From Alysiella crassa DSM 2578 (GTDB lineage Bacteria; Pseudomonadota; Gammaproteobacteria; Burkholderiales; Neisseriaceae): a stretch of DNA of 64,000 nt. A program made the translations under genes and the position numbers. The notes under the pieces are model-generated. The model was not told the DNA's origin and ran no database searches. It saw only the letters and a list, made by a program, of their open reading frames with translations. Location: contig NZ_KN050786.1 of NCBI RefSeq assembly GCF_000745955.1, positions 1 to 64,000 of the forward strand, written 5' to 3'. Shown in pieces: positions 17,487 to 25,624 of the stretch (position 1 is its first letter; each line of letters begins with the position of its first letter).

Positions 17487-17552
17487 GTAGGGTGCGTATC
17501 ACGCACCGAATTGTCAAAAAATGGGAAATTTTGGTGCGTGATACGCACCCTA
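17487..17552. repeat. Hairpin core of the GTAGGGTGCG element family between groES and groEL
   Basis: TAGGGTGCGTATCACGCACC and GGTGCGTGATACGCACCCTA form long arms with a 25-30 base AT-rich centre. This is the inner part of the family seen near 18.8, 19.8, 27.4, 33.6, 35.0 and 62.8 kb, but without the TTCAGTACACGAC ends. No flanking direct repeat was found. Confidence 0.75.
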
Positions 17553-17627
17553 ACATTGTTTCAGGCTGCCTGAAAGTCCTAGCGGATGCAAGATGTTAAG
17601 GTGAATAAGTTGCACCCTACGGAAACA

Positions 17628-17915
17628 TCAAGCAATCACGCCAAAAATGTCTTCTTCTTTCATGACCAGCAATTCTTCGCCGTCCACTTTTACGGTTTGA
17701 CCTGAATATTTGCCGAAAATCACTTTGTCGCCTACTTTCACGTCTAATGGACGGCGGTTGCCATCGCGACCAATTTTGCCTTCGCCAATTGCAATCACTT
17801 CGCCCATATCGGGTTTTTCGGTTGCGCTGGGGGCTAAAATGATGCCAGAGCTGGTTTTTTCTTCCGCTTCCAAGCGTTTGATGACAACACGGTCGTGTAA
17901 AGGACGGATATTCAT
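17628..17915 (-). CDS. groS: 10 kDa chaperonin GroES
   Basis: A 95-residue GroES, the cap of the GroEL chamber: [14 protein letters not shown], the mobile loop [19 protein letters not shown], and [11 protein letters not shown]. Normal length. The start is preceded by GGAGAATAAAAT. A heat-shock-like promoter is suggested upstream. Confidence 0.97.
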   Translation of the reverse strand: MNIRPLHDRVVIKRLEAEEKTSSGIILAPSATEKPDMGEVIAIGEGKIGRDGNRRPLDVKVGDKVIFGKYSGQTVKVDGEELLVMKEEDIFGVIA

Positions 17916-17973
17916 ATTTTATTCTCCGAAAAATTGATGTGTTAAAAAAAGGAAAAGTTTGTTACAAACCACA

Positions 17974-18002
17974 AAATAAGGCTGCCTGAAACAAATTTCA
18001 AG
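17974..18002 (-). promoter_or_regulatory. Possible sigma-32 promoter for groES-groEL
   Basis: On the minus strand an exact CTTGAAA is followed after 14 bases by CCTTATTT, resembling the heat-shock consensus CTTGAAA and CCCCATNT. Transcription would start about 50 bases before groES. The spacer is the uptake sequence itself, and the site lies inside the hairpin that ends the upstream gene. Confidence 0.4.
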
Positions 18003-18036
18003 TATAAAAATACAAAAAATTTGTTTCAGGCAGCCT
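17979..18036 (-). terminator. Long uptake-sequence hairpin after the 188-residue membrane protein gene
   Basis: AGGCTGCCTGAAACAAATTT and AAATTTGTTTCAGGCAGCCT are perfect 20-bp arms around an 18-base loop, just past the stop of the upstream minus-strand gene. It is a likely terminator, and it overlaps the proposed groES promoter. Confidence 0.5.
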
Positions 18037-18042
18037 GAAGCC

Positions 18043-18609
18043 TTATTTTTTAATCACGGTAACGCTTGAGCCTGCGATATTTTGTTTCAGGCGAATGCGA
18101 ATTGGGTCGTGGCGATGGTCGTCCAGCCAGCGATAATCGCGTCTGCCGATTTTAAAATGACGCATAAGCAATTGTTCGTTTGGGCTTTTCACTTGCCAAT
18201 AATAATGGTAGGTGATGAAGCGGAATTCGTCTAATTGGGCGACACGCGTTTCCACATATTGATTGGGTGCGCCGCGAATTAAAAACACTGTCAGCAAACA
18301 CAAAAAACTGCTAATGCTGATAAAACAACAGATTAAATGCAGCAATTTTTCCACAAAATACGACAATTGCCATGGCAAACCCATTTTGTGAAACGAGGGT
18401 AAATAGCTGCCTGAATCCACTTGGGTAAACGCAAATAAGCTAACCAATGGCGAAAGCACCCAAAACACGCGCTCAAAATCTAAAGACATCACATAGCTTG
18501 TAGATGAGCCGTGTACCCAGAAAAAATAATTGAAAATTAATGGGATAGTAGAAAATGCCCACAGCATTTCTTTTTTGTTTTTTCGTAAGAATCTAAAAAA
18601 ATAATACAT
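18043..18609 (-). CDS. Hypothetical membrane protein
   Basis: A 188-residue protein with a basic N-terminus (FRFLRKNKKE) and three or so hydrophobic segments, at about 16-34, 48-62 and 84-112, then a polar C-terminal part of about 75 residues rich in Arg, His and Tyr. No family recognised and no neighbour gives a clue. It lies divergent from cysE with a mobile-element-like repeat between them. Confidence 0.6.
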   Translation of the reverse strand: MYYFFRFLRKNKKEMLWAFSTIPLIFNYFFWVHGSSTSYVMSLDFERVFWVLSPLVSLFAFTQVDSGSYLPSFHKMGLPWQLSYFVEKLLHLICCFISISSFLCLLTVFLIRGAPNQYVETRVAQLDEFRFITYHYYWQVKSPNEQLLMRHFKIGRRDYRWLDDHRHDPIRIRLKQNIAGSSVTVIKK

Positions 18610-18913
18610 ATAAAATTTAAGTATAAGGTGTCAATAATGTTGATAAAATCAAAAAGTTATGGTGCAACAGCTCAACTTTTTGTGGCTAAAGTGAAGATTA
18701 CCGCAGTTTGTAAACCTGTGTCAAATCGTGTATAAACGGTTTTATTTTATTGATTGTTTCAGTACACGACAAAAATAACTGTAGGGTGTGCCGTTCGCAC
18801 CAAAACCCACCACAATATTTAAATTATTCAGTAATTTGGTGCGCATGGCGCACCCTACAGTTATTTTTGTCGTGTACTGAAATTGATTGTGAAAAGTAAA
18901 GTGGTGAAATAAG
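18610..18913. other. Intergenic region before cysE
   Basis: About 300 bases without a gene. The right half is the 124-bp inverted-repeat element described next; the left half is AT-rich and presumably holds the divergent promoters, but no clear -35/-10 pair was found. Confidence 0.6.
18758..18881. mobile_element. Inverted-repeat element (MITE-like), cleanest copy, with 9-bp target duplication
   Basis: A 124-bp element with about 30-bp perfect terminal inverted repeats beginning TTCAGTACACGAC and containing GTAGGGTG at the inner end. It is flanked on both sides by the perfect 9-base direct repeat ATTGATTGT (18749-18757 and 18882-18890), which is not an uptake sequence. No reading frame inside. 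This copy defines the ends and the duplication length for the family. Confidence 0.85.
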
Positions 18914-19720
18914 ATGGATTTGAATTTATGGCAACAAATTCGTGTGGAAGCAGCACAATCTGCTAGTGAAGAACCAACTTTGGCTAGTTTCTTGCATTTA
19001 ACGGTGTTGCGGCACAAATCATTGGCAAGTGTGTTGGCGTTTCATTTATCCAGCAAATTGTCCAATAGTGTGATGGACGCACGCAGCCTGAATGAGTTGT
19101 TTTTGGAAGCCTTAACGGACGATGAGCAAATTGTGGCGGCGGTGGAAGCGGATATTTGTGCGTATTATCAACGCGACCCTGCGTGTGATTTGTATTGTTT
19201 GCCTTTGTTGTATTTTAAGGGTTTTCATGCGATTCAGGCGCATCGGATTAATCATTGGCTGTGGAATCATGGGCGCAAAACGGTGGCGTATTTCTTACAA
19301 AATCGGGTTTCGGAAGTGTTTGGGGTGGACATTCACCCTGCGGCGCGGTTTGGGCATGGGATTATGATTGACCACGGCACGGGGGTGGTGGTGGGCGAAA
19401 CGGCGGTGTTGGGCAATGATATTTCTATTTTGCATGGGGTTACGCTGGGCGGCTCGGGCAAGGAAAGTGGCGACCGCCACCCGAAAATTGGCGATGGGGT
19501 GATGATTGGGGCGAATGCGTCTATTTTGGGCAATATTCGGGTGGGCGAATGCGCGAAAGTGGGCGCAGGCAGCGTGGTGGTGCGCCACGTTGAGCCGCAC
19601 ACAACGGTGGTGGGTGTACCTGCGAAAGCGGTGGGCGGCGTGTCGTCTTGTAAACCTGCTGATGAGATGAATCAGAATTTTGTGGACGATGGCTCGTTGT
19701 ATATTGGGGCAGGGATTTAG
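18914..19720 (+). CDS. cysE: Serine O-acetyltransferase
   Basis: A 268-residue CysE making O-acetylserine for cysteine synthesis. An alpha-helical N-terminal domain is followed by left-handed beta-helix hexapeptide repeats with GVDIHPAARFGHGIMIDHGTGVVVGETA; the His and Asp of IDHGTG are catalytic. HGVTLGG and GAGSVVVRHVEPHTTVVGVPAK complete the fold. Start ATG is 23 bases after the flanking repeat of the inserted element, so its promoter may involve that element. Confidence 0.96.
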   Translation: MDLNLWQQIRVEAAQSASEEPTLASFLHLTVLRHKSLASVLAFHLSSKLSNSVMDARSLNELFLEALTDDEQIVAAVEADICAYYQRDPACDLYCLPLLYFKGFHAIQAHRINHWLWNHGRKTVAYFLQNRVSEVFGVDIHPAARFGHGIMIDHGTGVVVGETAVLGNDISILHGVTLGGSGKESGDRHPKIGDGVMIGANASILGNIRVGECAKVGAGSVVVRHVEPHTTVVGVPAKAVGGVSSCKPADEMNQNFVDDGSLYIGAGI

Positions 19721-19759
19721 TTTTGTTGTAAAATTGCTGTTTTGGTGTTCAGGCTGCCT

Positions 19760-19881
19760 TTCAGTACACGACAATTTTTACCAACACCCAAAATGTAGGG
19801 TGCGTACCATGCACCAAATCATTTAAATAATTGACATTTCGGTGCGTAATACGCACCCTACATTAAATTTGCCACATATTT
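19760..19881. mobile_element. Inverted-repeat element, copy with decayed right end
   Basis: The left end TTCAGTACACGAC follows AGGCTGCCT, and the inner hairpin GTAGGGTGCG/CGCACCCTAC is intact. The right terminal repeat has drifted beyond recognition before AGGCAGCCTGAA. The two flanking 9-mers differ only at the centre base. It lies between cysE and birA-coaX. Confidence 0.7.
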
Positions 19882-19932
19882 AGGCAGCCTGAAAAACATA
19901 TCCCCTTATTTTAAAATATAAAAAATAATAAT

Positions 19933-21690
19933 ATGCCCAGCAATCAACTGATTCAAATTTTAGCCGATGGCGCGGCGCACCATATTACGGAGCTTGCCCA
20001 CGCCGTTCAGCGTCAGCCGCAAAATCTCAATGCTATTTGGCAACACACGCCGCCCCATATTCGCGGTTTGTTGCGCCAAAAAGATGGGACTTGGCGGCTG
20101 GTGCGTCCGCTTGCGCTGCTCTCGCCACAGCATGAACATGACACATTTGATGTGCGCGTGTTACCCGAAACCTCGTCCACCAATGATGAATTAATGCAGC
20201 AAATCCGCGCCAATTCGCCCATTCATCGGCAAGTGGTGGTGGCGCACCATCAAACGGCGGCGCGTGGACGACAAGGACGTATTTGGCATAACCGTTTGGG
20301 CGAATGCTTGACGTTTAGTGTGGGCTGGACGTTTACCCAGCCACAATCGGCGTTGGGCGCAATGGCTTTGGTGGTGGCGGTGGCGTGTCAGCGTGGTTTG
20401 GCGAAACTGGGTTGTGTGGCGCAAATCAAATGGTCTAATGATTTGGTGATTGGGCTGGAGAAATTGGGTGGGGTGCTGATTGAGACGGTTCGGCAAAAAA
20501 ATCAAACGCATGTGATTATTGGCATAGGGATTAATTTTGTTTTGCCCAAAGAGGTGGAAGGGGCGACTTCGGTTCAGGCAGCCTGTACGCATAGGGTTAC
20601 GGCGGCTGACGCGTTAAACGCGATTTTGGACGAGCTGCACACCAGTTTACCTGAATTTGAGCGACATGGTTTCACGCCGTTTCAGGCTGCCTACCAGCAA
20701 TTGCACCGCGACCACGCACAGGAAGTGTGTATTTTGCGCGACAATCAGATTGTGCAAACGGGCGTGATAGTTGGGATTTCCGATAATGGCGCATTATTAT
20801 TACAAACCGATGATAAAATTGAACAAATTGTAAGCGGCGAAACCAGTTTGCGCCGCCCTGAACAATTGCCCAAACCTGCGTTATCACCCGATTTTCAGGC
20901 TGCCTGCACACGATATTTATTGTTGGACGGCGGCAACAGTCGCTTAAAATGGGCGTGGGTAGAGCAGGGCGAATTGGTGCATTCGGCACACGCGCCGTAT
21001 CGTGATTTGTCGCGTTTACTAAATGAATGGGCGCGATGGGGCGATAAAAATGTGCGCGTGGTGGGTTCGGCGGTGTGCGGTTTGGCGAAACAGGCGATGG
21101 TGGAAGCCCAGCTTCCCGTGCCGATACAATGGCTGGGTTCCATGAAACGCGCTTTGGGCGTGTACAATCATTACCAAAATCCCGAGCAACACGGCGCAGA
21201 CCGTTGGTTTAACGCGCTGGGCAGTCGCCGTTTTACGCAAAATGCGTGTGTGGTGATGAGCTGCGGCACGGCGGTTACGGTGGACGCGCTGACGGCGGAT
21301 AATCATTATTTGGGCGGCACGATTATGCCAGGGTTTCATTTAATGAAAGAAGCGATGGCAATGAAAACCGCCAATTTAAATCAACCCGTTGGCAAATTAT
21401 TTCCCTTTCCCACCACCACCGCCAACGCGCTCGCGGGCGGCATGATGGACGCGGTGTGTGGTTCGGTCATGATTATGCATGCCCGTTTAAAAGAACGAGA
21501 AAACGGTGGCAAAGTGGACGTGATTATGACAGGTGGCGGTGCGGCAAAAGTCGCCAAATCATTGCCCGAAACATTTGTTTTAGACAATTGCGTGAAAATT
21601 GTAGATAATCTCGTGATTTTTGGTTTATTAAACTGGTTGGAGCAGCAGCCGTATGCACATACGCCCAGTACCCCTTTTCAGGCTGCCTGA
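19933..21690 (+). CDS. birA-coaX: Fused biotin-protein ligase / type III pantothenate kinase
   Basis: A 585-residue fusion known from Neisseria. Residues 1-65 look like a winged-helix domain; the ligase follows with GRQGRIWHN (biotinyl-AMP loop) and KWSNDLVIGLEKLGGVLIET. CoaX begins near 325 with LLLDGGNSRLKWAW, then GADRWFNALG and MSCGTAVTVDAL, giving pantothenate phosphorylation for CoA synthesis. Uptake sequences encode QAA stretches inside both halves and at the C-terminus, where one supplies the stop. AATAATA lies before the ATG; the ribosome-binding site is poor. Confidence 0.95.
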   Translation: MPSNQLIQILADGAAHHITELAHAVQRQPQNLNAIWQHTPPHIRGLLRQKDGTWRLVRPLALLSPQHEHDTFDVRVLPETSSTNDELMQQIRANSPIHRQVVVAHHQTAARGRQGRIWHNRLGECLTFSVGWTFTQPQSALGAMALVVAVACQRGLAKLGCVAQIKWSNDLVIGLEKLGGVLIETVRQKNQTHVIIGIGINFVLPKEVEGATSVQAACTHRVTAADALNAILDELHTSLPEFERHGFTPFQAAYQQLHRDHAQEVCILRDNQIVQTGVIVGISDNGALLLQTDDKIEQIVSGETSLRRPEQLPKPALSPDFQAACTRYLLLDGGNSRLKWAWVEQGELVHSAHAPYRDLSRLLNEWARWGDKNVRVVGSAVCGLAKQAMVEAQLPVPIQWLGSMKRALGVYNHYQNPEQHGADRWFNALGSRRFTQNACVVMSCGTAVTVDALTADNHYLGGTIMPGFHLMKEAMAMKTANLNQPVGKLFPFPTTTANALAGGMMDAVCGSVMIMHARLKERENGGKVDVIMTGGGAAKVAKSLPETFVLDNCVKIVDNLVIFGLLNWLEQQPYAHTPSTPFQAA

Positions 21691-21714
21691 AAAAAATTTT
21701 AAGGATAATTGAAG

Positions 21715-22335
21715 ATGAAACATCTATTTTGGATACTCGTGTTTTTAAATTTACTGGTGTTTGGCGGCATGATTGCCAGCAAAATGTTGAAACAGCACAT
21801 GCCTGCGGAAGCTAGGGTACAACAAGTTACGCCACCGCCAACCATCATCATTCAAAGCAGCGATTTGGTGAAAGCGGTTACCAAAAGCGCGTCTGAAGCC
21901 GCCGCCAGCGCAGCAAGTGGCGCAGCCGCCCCAGCAGTTGCCGCGACGGGCAACAAAGCCATAGCCGCACAACCTAAACGCGAAGAAAATAAAAATAACA
22001 ATAAAAACAACAATAATGACAAACAAGCTCGCCGCGAAGAACCCCGCCGCGCCCCTGTGGTGGCATCTGGCGACCAAAACACAGGCACACCACGCGCCAA
22101 ATACAAAGAATGCTCCGCTCGCGTGAGCATGCCCGAAGACGATTTCCACCGCATTAAAGGCTTGTTGGGTCGCTATCCGCACGCCGCCAGCCGTCAAGTA
22201 GTGGACAATGGCAACGGCGACAGCACCGCGCGTATGAACGTGGTGTTTATGCAAGTGAGCGACCAAGAAGCCAGCGCGATTCAAGGGATTGTGGGGCGTT
22301 ACGGTCAATTAAATCGTTCAGCGTGTAATCGTTGA
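21715..22335 (+). CDS. Membrane-anchored protein, possibly SPOR-type
   Basis: A 206-residue protein with one N-terminal membrane segment (about 3-22), an Ala-rich then Lys/Asn-rich low-complexity linker (about 55-115), and a C-terminal globular domain of about 80 residues beginning KECSARVSMPEDDF. The layout (anchor, linker, small periplasmic domain) resembles SPOR cell-division proteins of the FtsN type, and I recall a similar gene after birA-coaX in Neisseria, but SPOR identity is not proven. The ATG after AAGGATAATTGAAG is the start. Confidence 0.7.
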   Translation: MKHLFWILVFLNLLVFGGMIASKMLKQHMPAEARVQQVTPPPTIIIQSSDLVKAVTKSASEAAASAASGAAAPAVAATGNKAIAAQPKREENKNNNKNNNNDKQARREEPRRAPVVASGDQNTGTPRAKYKECSARVSMPEDDFHRIKGLLGRYPHAASRQVVDNGNGDSTARMNVVFMQVSDQEASAIQGIVGRYGQLNRSACNR

Positions 22336-22406
22336 TTTTAGGTAAACAAGGCAGCCTGAAAAATGGAATTTCCCTTTTCAGGCTGCCTGATTATTTGGAT
22401 AACATA

Positions 22407-22883
22407 ATGAATACAAAAGACAAACAAAACGCATTGCAAAATAGCCGCAGTTTTCAATTGGGCAAACAAATCAAAAAATATTTAGACGAATATTATTTGG
22501 ACGGTGTAATTGGCTTGATTCCCTTTGTGGGGAGTGCGTTAAGTCATTGTTTTAATTTGGTATATATTTATATTGCTTTGGTGAAATTGCGTTCCAAGCG
22601 TTTAACTTTGGTGATTATATTCAATGGCTTAAAGGATATGGTGTTGGGTTTTATCCCCATATTGGGTACGGTGCTGGACTTTTTCTATAAATCCAATAAG
22701 CAAAATTTTGAATTAATTGAACAATTCGCGGCGGGCAACCCCGACACAATCCGCCAAGTCAATCAACGGGCGGCGATGGCGGGTGTGGGGATTTTGGCGT
22801 TGTGTGTGGCGGCGTATTATTTGGTGAAATTTGGTTGGTTTGTGCTGGTGTGGGTGTTTAACACATTGATGGGTTTATTTTAA
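22407..22883 (+). CDS. DUF4112-type membrane protein
   Basis: A 158-residue protein with the paired motifs DGVIGLIPFVGSALS and GFIPILGTVLDFFYKSNKQN characteristic of DUF4112, plus a C-terminal membrane segment (about 125-150). Function of the family is unknown. The start was taken at MNTKDKQ, because the upstream in-frame Met adds 25 residues read through an uptake sequence. A convergent terminator follows. Confidence 0.75.
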   Translation: MNTKDKQNALQNSRSFQLGKQIKKYLDEYYLDGVIGLIPFVGSALSHCFNLVYIYIALVKLRSKRLTLVIIFNGLKDMVLGFIPILGTVLDFFYKSNKQNFELIEQFAAGNPDTIRQVNQRAAMAGVGILALCVAAYYLVKFGWFVLVWVFNTLMGLF

Positions 22884-22886
22884 ATA

Positions 22887-22945
22887 TATAGTGAATTCAA
22901 TTTAAACCAGTACCGCGTTGCCAGCTCACTTATTGAATCCACTAT
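22887..22945. repeat. Internally deleted Correia-like element
   Basis: TATAGTGAATTCAATTTAAACCAGTACCGCGTTGCCAGCT matches one end of the 107-bp element near 26.4 kb, then jumps to TATTGAATCCACTAT, its other end. The middle is lost. It sits directly after the DUF4112 stop. Confidence 0.75.
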
Positions 22946-22947
22946 TT

Positions 22948-22980
22948 AGGCAGCCTGAAAACCTTTCAGGCTGCCTTTTT
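22948..22980. terminator. Uptake-sequence terminator between convergent genes
   Basis: AGGCAGCCTGAAA, a three-base loop, and TTTCAGGCTGCCT followed by five T. Serves the DUF4112 gene and perhaps the opposing transporter operon. Confidence 0.75.
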
Positions 22981-22992
22981 CATTTAAACCAA

Positions 22993-23862
22993 TTATTTAG
23001 CTAATAATTCTTCAGGCTTCACTTTGTCGCCATACACAGGTTTCAGCGTTTTTTCATACGCCGCGTTCAAGCGACCATCTTGCTTCAATTTCGCCATTTC
23101 CGCATTCACCCAATCCAGCAACACTTTGTCGCCTTTTTTCACCGCAGGCGCGATGTTTTCAGGCTCGCCCAATTTGCCAATCGCCACTTCAAAGTTTGGA
23201 TTTTCTTTTGCCCATGCCCACAACAAAGCATTATCGTGTGCCAATGCTGCACCGCGACCATCTTTCAGCGCGTCAAACGTTTCCGTGTTTTGGTCAAATT
23301 TCAACAATTTGATTTCAGGGTAATTTTTGGTGAAATACGTGTCCGCAGTCGTACCTTTGTTCACCAATAAGGTTTTGTCTTTCAATTGCGCTAAATCGGT
23401 GATTTTCGCATTGGTTGGCGACACCACGCCCAGCGAAACTTGCATATAAGGCGCAGCAAAATCAACCACTTCTGCACGTTCAGGCGTTTGCGTGAAATTA
23501 GCTAATACCAAATCCACTTTACCCGATTTCGCGTATTCCACACGGTTGGCGGCTTCGGTTAAGACAAATTCCACTTTATCGGGGCTGCCGAGCAAATCAT
23601 TTGCCAATTCTTTGGCGATTTCCACGTCAAAGCCTTGATTTTTGCCATTCGCGTCCACATAGCCAAACGGTGGCTTGTCGCCGAACACGCCAATGCGGAT
23701 TTTGTCGGCGGCTTTGATTTTTGCCAACGTGTCTTCGCCTGCGGCGGCGGCTGGTGCGCTGCCTTGCGTGTTTTGCGCGGGCGCGGCATTGTCGCCACAC
23801 GCCGCCAAACCCAAGCTCAATAATGCAGCCGATACGAAGGATAAAGTTTTGTTTAATTGCAT
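22993..23862 (-). CDS. Amino-acid ABC transporter substrate-binding lipoprotein
   Basis: A 289-residue solute-binding lipoprotein (signal peptide and lipobox to Cys22, LGLAAC) followed by an Ala-rich linker and a family 3 binding domain (KIRIGVFGDKPPFGYVD, GFDVEIAKELANDL). The overall type resembles CjaA/Peb1, which bind cysteine or acidic amino acids; the substrate here is not determined. It is the last gene of a four-gene operon, after two permeases and the ATPase. Confidence 0.88.
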   Translation of the reverse strand: MQLNKTLSFVSAALLSLGLAACGDNAAPAQNTQGSAPAAAAGEDTLAKIKAADKIRIGVFGDKPPFGYVDANGKNQGFDVEIAKELANDLLGSPDKVEFVLTEAANRVEYAKSGKVDLVLANFTQTPERAEVVDFAAPYMQVSLGVVSPTNAKITDLAQLKDKTLLVNKGTTADTYFTKNYPEIKLLKFDQNTETFDALKDGRGAALAHDNALLWAWAKENPNFEVAIGKLGEPENIAPAVKKGDKVLLDWVNAEMAKLKQDGRLNAAYEKTLKPVYGDKVKPEELLAK

Positions 23863-23893
23863 TTTTCTTCTCCAGAAAAGTAGGGGGAATATT

Positions 23894-23936
23894 CAGGCAA
23901 CCTTACAGTACTACAAAAATCTTTCAGGCAGCCTGA
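23894..23936. repeat. Short element remnant
   Basis: AGGCAACCT, TACAGTACTACAAAAATCTT, then TCAGGCAGCCTG: a worn version of the short solo-end arrangement at the left edge of the window. It sits in the spacer between the ATPase and the binding protein gene. Confidence 0.4.
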
Positions 23937-23982
23937 AATATAGAATTGATAAATAAAACCATAAAAAAACAATAAGATTATC

Positions 23983-24726
23983 TTATTTGGTATATTCCAT
24001 AATATTTAAAAATTGGCGTGCGCGCTCGGTTTCAGGCTGCCTGAAAAATTGTTCAGGCGTATTTTGTTCAATAATCACGCCCTTATCCATAAACACAATG
24101 CGGTCGGCGACTTTTTCGGCAAAGCTCATTTCGTGGGTTACGATAAGCATACTCATGCCTTCGTTAGCCAATTCCAGCACCACGTCCAGCACTTCGCGCA
24201 CCATTTCGGGGTCAAGCGCGGCGGTGATTTCGTCTAATAAAATCGCTTCGGGATTCATGCACAGGGCGCGGACAATGGCAATGCGCTGTTTTTGTCCGCC
24301 CGATAATTCGCGTGGAAAAGCGGTTTTGCGTTCAAATAAACCCACGCGTTTCAATAATTTATCCGCTTGCGCTTCGGCTTCGGCACGGTCGCGTTTTTGC
24401 GCTTTGAGTGCGCCGAGCAAAATATTGTCAATCACATTCATGTGCGCGAACAATTCGTAACTTTGGAACACCATGCCGACTTTTTGCCGCGCTTGTTGCC
24501 ACGATACGTCTTTGCCAAATTCGCCCACGCCGTCCATGTGAATGCTGCCGCCTTGTATGCTTTCCAAACCATTGACGCAGCGCAATAAAGTGGATTTGCC
24601 GCAGCCCGAAGCACCCAAAATCACCACCACTTCGCCTTTGTGTAAATCCAAATCTAAATTGGGAATGGCAACCGTGTCGCCATATTTTTTGTGTAAATTT
24701 TTAATGCTGATGAGTGGATTATTCAT
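23983..24726 (-). CDS. Amino-acid ABC transporter ATP-binding protein
   Basis: A 247-residue ATPase of the polar amino-acid type: Walker A GASGCGKST at 38-46, signature LSGGQKQR, Walker B ILLDEITAALDPE (Ile in place of the usual Pro), and the H-loop VTHE. An in-frame uptake sequence encodes FFRQPETE near the C-terminus. It energises the two permeases encoded upstream. Confidence 0.94.
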   Translation of the reverse strand: MNNPLISIKNLHKKYGDTVAIPNLDLDLHKGEVVVILGASGCGKSTLLRCVNGLESIQGGSIHMDGVGEFGKDVSWQQARQKVGMVFQSYELFAHMNVIDNILLGALKAQKRDRAEAEAQADKLLKRVGLFERKTAFPRELSGGQKQRIAIVRALCMNPEAILLDEITAALDPEMVREVLDVVLELANEGMSMLIVTHEMSFAEKVADRIVFMDKGVIIEQNTPEQFFRQPETERARQFLNIMEYTK

Positions 24727-24752
24727 TTGTTTTCTTTCATTATTTTGTTTTC

Positions 24753-24795
24753 AGGCTGCCTTTTGGTACATGGTAAAAATCTTTCAGGCTGCCTG
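24753..24795. repeat. Short element remnant
   Basis: AGGCTGCCT then TTTGGTACATGGTAAAAATCTT then TCAGGCTGCCTG, the third instance of the short solo-end layout. Confidence 0.4.
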
Positions 24796-24925
24796 TAACC
24801 TGTTCCCTCCCACGCTGGCGGGGGTTAGGGTGGGGGTAGTTCTTTAATTTTGAACAAAATTTATTTGCTGTCAAGATTTTCCCCCACCCTAGCCCGTTGG
24901 GGACGGGGGAGGGGATAGGTTTGTG
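24796..24925. repeat. GC-rich palindromic repeat, copy 4
   Basis: From TAACCTGTTCCCTCCC to GGGGACGGGGGAGGGGATAGG, with an AT-rich middle. It aligns with the reverse strand of the copy at the window start, including its uptake-sequence junction. It lies between the second permease and the ATPase gene of one operon. Confidence 0.75.
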
Positions 24926-24955
24926 GTCATTTCAAAAAATTGTGGCAGCCTGAAA

Positions 24956-25624
24956 TTAAACTTCCCATTTCTTTTCCAATTTCATCGCCACCAAAGACAA
25001 GGGATAACAAATCAGAAAATACAACACAAAAATCAAACCATAAACAAAAAATGACGCATTTGGCATGGTTAATAATGAATTTTCAATGATTTGCTGCCCT
25101 ACTTTCACCACTTCAATCACGCCAATCAATGCGGCTAGCGAGCTGGTTTTGACCATGCGGGTAAACAGATTAATCGCGCTGGGTAATACGCGACGCAAAC
25201 CTTGCGGTGCTTCAATGTGCCAAAAAATTTGTTGGCGCGATAAACCCAATGCCATGCCTGCTTCAACTTGATGTTTTTCAATGGATTCTAATGCGCCACG
25301 CACCAAATCGCCCATCTCCGCCGTACCCCACAGCACAAACACCCACACGCACACCCACAAACCGCTCAAATGTAGCCCCGTCCATTCCGCCAGCCCAAAA
25401 TACAGCACAAACAGCCACACCAAAATCGGCACAATCCGTATCGTTTCCAAATAAAACAGGCAACCTGAACGCAAAATTTTATTGTGAGAACGCATTAACA
25501 AGCCAAAAATCGTCCCCGTAACACAGGAAATCGCCACCGAAATAAAGGAAATTTGCGCCGTGAGCCACAAACCTGCCGCCAAGCGTTGTGCATTTTGCCC
25601 TTCCATCAACCAATCAAACGCCAT
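24956..25624 (-). CDS. Amino-acid ABC transporter permease 2
   Basis: A 222-residue inner-membrane permease of the His/Glu/Gln/opine family, with about five membrane segments and the EAA loop RGALESIEKHQVEAGMALGL contacting the ATPase. Its start overlaps the end of permease 1 by 11 bases, so the two are co-translated and probably act as a heterodimer. Confidence 0.92.
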   Translation of the reverse strand: MAFDWLMEGQNAQRLAAGLWLTAQISFISVAISCVTGTIFGLLMRSHNKILRSGCLFYLETIRIVPILVWLFVLYFGLAEWTGLHLSGLWVCVWVFVLWGTAEMGDLVRGALESIEKHQVEAGMALGLSRQQIFWHIEAPQGLRRVLPSAINLFTRMVKTSSLAALIGVIEVVKVGQQIIENSLLTMPNASFFVYGLIFVLYFLICYPLSLVAMKLEKKWEV

